From Candidatus Borrarchaeota archaeon (GTDB lineage: Archaea > Asgardarchaeota > Sifarchaeia > Borrarchaeales > Borrarchaeaceae), in assembly GCA_016840645.1 (NCBI GenBank), contig JAEORY010000229.1, positions 1 through 6,479 on the forward strand: a stretch of 6,479 nucleotides of DNA, read 5' to 3'. The notes beneath the pieces are model-generated. The model was not told where the DNA came from. It did no database searches and saw only the letters and a list, made by a program, of their open reading frames with translations. This document shows, in pieces, positions 5,324 to 6,479 of the stretch. Both the position numbers and the translations under genes were made by a program. Numbering within the stretch: the stretch's first letter is position 1; the number at the start of each line of letters is the position of its first letter.

Positions 5324-5444
5324 TTTAAAAAAATTATCTTCAATAATCCCCAGATTCAAGAAAGAACGCAAGCACGATTTAAGGCTTCATTGGAGATATG
5401 TTTGAAGTTGAAGAAGTTTCTTGAAAAAGATAGCAGTAGCAAAT
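5324..5444. other. Intergenic spacer, no gene seen
   Basis: The stretch is AT-rich with several stop codons in each frame. On the plus strand two short open bits (ending KHDLRLHWRYV and KKFLEKDSSSKFKS) look faintly protein-like but have no start site and are out of frame with each other; they may be relics or chance. Confidence 0.4.
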
Positions 5445-5458
5445 TTAAGTCTTAAATT
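5442..5458. repeat. AT palindrome over the stop codon of the 157-residue gene
   Basis: AATTTAAG, a central T, then CTTAAATT make a perfect 8-1-8 inverted repeat that includes the TAA at 5445-5447. It is a weak, AT-only stem and lacks a T-run on the minus strand, so it is a doubtful terminator. Confidence 0.35.
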
Positions 5459-5918
5459 CAATTTTTTTATTATGTTCACTTGAAAGGTTTTTGTATTGAT
5501 TTAAAAAGTGTTCAATAATTTCATCTATTGTAATATCAGAGATATCATAGTCCTGAATACCTGTCCTTAATAACCCTTCGACTCTTAATCTCCTACTACT
5601 TGCCCACTCAGTATAATGAATTACTGGACGAGGAAATGCAAGGCCTGGATATAACATCACTTCTATCGAATAATCAAGCTCTTCCTCACTCTCGAACTGT
5701 ACAATAATTGATGCAAAATCTCTTCTTTCGGTATATACCTCTACTTCTCTTCCGTGTTTTTTTAATTCAGACTTAAGCTCCTCAAAAGCGGGATTTACAA
5801 TCGTTGAATAAAATTCCTCAACTCTCAATTTTTCTTGACTACGCCTTTTTTCTTTCTCCCCTGTTTCTTCTTTTTGTTCTTCAAAAAAGCTAGCTAATTT
5901 TTTTTGCCAATCTTTCAT
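5445..5918 (-). CDS. Unknown 157-residue protein with charged N-terminal helix
   Basis: The ATG at 5918 follows a strong AAGGAGGG site six bases upstream. Residues 5-35 are highly charged (FFEEQKEETGEKEKRRSQEK) and probably form a long helix or coiled coil. The body looks like an alpha/beta domain: helix VEEFYSTIVNPAFEELKSEL (33-52), KKHGREVEVYTERRDFASIIVQF (53-75, strands), SEEELDYSIEVML (77-89), a strand near FPRPVIHYTEW (95-105), the turn LLRTGIQDYDISDIT (116-130), and a final helix IDEIIEHFLNQYKNL (131-145). I recall similar uncharacterised proteins in many bacteria but no assigned function. There is no signal peptide or membrane segment, so it is cytoplasmic. It is the first gene after the promoter at 5969-5997 and the likely head of the minus-strand cluster. 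Confidence 0.7.
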   Translation of the reverse strand: MKDWQKKLASFFEEQKEETGEKEKRRSQEKLRVEEFYSTIVNPAFEELKSELKKHGREVEVYTERRDFASIIVQFESEEELDYSIEVMLYPGLAFPRPVIHYTEWASSRRLRVEGLLRTGIQDYDISDITIDEIIEHFLNQYKNLSSEHNKKIEFKT

Positions 5919-5968
5919 TCATTCCCTCCTTGCTGGATTCATATTATCCCCCAACGGTGACTCTTTGA

Positions 5969-5997
5969 CTTATATCACAAAGAATAAGGTGATTCAA
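5969..5997 (-). promoter_or_regulatory. Candidate promoter of the minus-strand gene cluster
   Basis: On the minus strand TTGAAT (5992-5997) and TATAAG (5969-5974) have a 17-base spacer. The start would lie near 5962, about 44 bases before the ATG at 5918. Confidence 0.4.
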
Positions 5998-6032
5998 TAA
6001 GAGGGTATAGACTTCTCCCCTCTCACCCTGCT

Positions 6033-6051
6033 GGTGACATTTTGGTGACAT
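6033..6051. repeat. Direct repeat of GGTGACAT beside the tRNA gene
   Basis: GGTGACAT occurs at 6033-6040 and again at 6044-6051, with TTT between, an 11-base (one helical turn) period. Such paired octamers near a tRNA 3' end can be arm-type integrase or excisionase sites, but no integrase gene is in the window. Confidence 0.35.
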
Positions 6052-6064
6052 AAATTGATTAAAG

Positions 6065-6098
6065 ATGCCTAATTTTGACTAATGGTGAGTAAAGGCAT
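6065..6098 (-). repeat. Inverted repeat downstream of tRNA-Ala
   Basis: ATGCCT (6065-6070) and AGGCAT (6093-6098) form a six-base stem with a 22-base loop, 48 bases beyond the tRNA 3' end. On the minus strand it is followed by only CTTT, so it would be a weak terminator at best. Confidence 0.25.
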
Positions 6099-6145
6099 AA
6101 AGGCCTAAAACGTAAAAATTGACAGAGGAAAACAGGAGTAACAGA

Positions 6146-6221
6146 TGGTGGAGCTGATGGGATTTGAACCCACGACCTCTTGACTGCCAGTCAAGCGTTC
6201 TCCCAACTGAACTACAGCCCC
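6146..6221 (-). tRNA. tRNA-Ala (anticodon GGC)
   Basis: The 76-base gene folds as a full cloverleaf on the minus strand. The acceptor stem pairs GGGGCTG (6221-6215) with CAGCTCC (6156-6150) and contains the G3-U70 wobble, the hallmark of alanine tRNAs. The anticodon stem CTTGA/TCAAG closes the loop CTGGCAG with anticodon GGC, which reads GCC and GCU. The T arm carries GTTCAAATC. The discriminator is A, and the CCA end (6148-6146) is encoded. A near-perfect promoter lies just upstream. The gene is at the right border of the AT-rich accessory stretch, with its 3' end facing that stretch, the usual orientation at tRNA integration sites. Confidence 0.96.
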
Positions 6222-6235
6222 ACCTGGGGAGTAAC

Positions 6236-6264
6236 ATATTACAGGAAGACAGCTTTTCAGTCAA
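6236..6264 (-). promoter_or_regulatory. Strong sigma70 promoter of tRNA-Ala
   Basis: On the minus strand TTGACT (6259-6264) and TAATAT (6236-6241) have a 17-base spacer. The following GTTACTCCCCAGG contains a GC-rich run near the start site, similar to the discriminators that make stable-RNA promoters sensitive to the stringent response. The transcript would start only a few bases before the tRNA 5' end at 6221. Confidence 0.75.
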
Positions 6265-6280
6265 CCTGTTCTGTGGAGCA

Positions 6281-6378
6281 GACCGTTTGGGAAGACGGCT
6301 AGGTCAGATCGCAGAGTTGATCCTTCCTTGTGCTGTTTTCCGGTCCGTCTAGGAAACGAGCCCTTCATCGGGCTTTTT
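6281..6378 (+). ncRNA. Possible small structured RNA ending in a terminator
   Basis: AGACGG (6293-6298) can pair with CCGTCT (6345-6350), and GACCG (6281-6285) with CGGTC (6341-6345), as competing or coaxial stems. They are followed by a terminator hairpin. No ORF of note fills the space on the plus strand, so the terminator has no obvious protein gene to serve. I see no clear plus-strand promoter, and I recognise no RNA family; this is a candidate only. Confidence 0.22.
6359..6378 (+). terminator. Rho-independent terminator, plus strand
   Basis: AGCCC (6359-6363) pairs with GGGCT (6370-6374) around a TTCATC loop and runs into five T residues (6374-6378). On the minus strand there is only weak support for use. 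What it terminates is unclear. Confidence 0.6.
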
Positions 6379-6479
6379 GAACGCTGGCGCTACATGGGTC
6401 AATTCGGGGAACTGCCCTACGATCTATGGGTTGAGATAGGGGGTATTTGTGAATAAATGTGGCTCGATTTCTGTATAAA
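6379..6479. other. Right-edge stretch without a recognisable gene
   Basis: Short frames cross this stretch on both strands, for example MGQFGELPYDLWVEIGGICE on the plus strand from the ATG at 6394 and a minus-strand frame open from the right edge to about 6362, but none has a convincing start signal or a family I recognise. A gene entering from beyond the right edge on the minus strand cannot be excluded. Confidence 0.3.

Noticed and set aside
6079..6352. 61-aa and 62-aa frames running through the tRNA gene
   Set aside because: Both are translations of the tRNA-Ala sequence on either strand, a common annotation artefact.
1..6479. CRISPR array
   Set aside because: I found no regularly spaced direct repeats of 23-40 bases on either strand.

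Overview
The window is bacterial chromosomal DNA with ordinary Shine-Dalgarno sites, sigma70-like promoters, hairpin-plus-T terminators and a tRNA-Ala with an encoded CCA. The taxon cannot be fixed from this sequence. A Tat-motif aldo/keto reductase with C-terminal iron-sulfur cysteines would suit an anaerobic or sulfate-reducer-like (Desulfobacterota-type) lineage, but that is a guess.

Layout. (1) 1-2511, plus strand, moderate base composition: the 3' end of a secreted beta-sandwich protein closed by a clear terminator; an aldo/keto reductase with a twin-arginine leader and two C-terminal cysteine clusters, with its own promoter and terminator; and a 66-aa 4-oxalocrotonate-tautomerase-family protein. 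These look like three separate transcription units. (2) 2512-2936 has no gene, but carries a plausible promoter and a hairpin-rich leader in front of a lipoprotein-like ORF. (3) 3030-4016 is an IS481-type insertion sequence with imperfect TGT-starting inverted repeats. Its single DDE transposase gene is broken by a small internal deletion. The IS cuts off the 3' end of the lipoprotein ORF on its left and of a HEPN-like gene on its right, and no clean target duplication is visible, so the junction probably arose by IS-mediated rearrangement. (4) 4405-4668 has no gene; it holds the strong promoter of the HEPN-like gene, a perfect 6-1-6 palindrome and a 60-base GC-rich nested palindrome. (5) 4669-5918, minus strand, visibly AT-rich: a possible operon of a 157-aa unknown protein, a 75-aa unknown protein, a frameshifted ~34-codon ORF and an 84-aa three-helix membrane protein. 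(6) 5919-6479: short repeats, then a minus-strand tRNA-Ala(GGC) with a near-consensus promoter, then a plus-strand terminator after a possible structured RNA, and no recognisable gene to the right edge.

Interpretation. The left part looks like a stable backbone of redox or metabolic genes. The stretch from about 2900 to the tRNA looks like an accessory region: IS element, truncated and frameshifted genes, orphan small proteins and AT-rich composition, bounded on the right by a tRNA gene, a common integration site. The remnant HEPN-like gene hints at a former defence or toxin locus, but no complete system survives here. I see no convincing evidence of a novel intact system; the unrecognised small-gene cluster and the nested palindrome beside it are the best candidates for follow-up.
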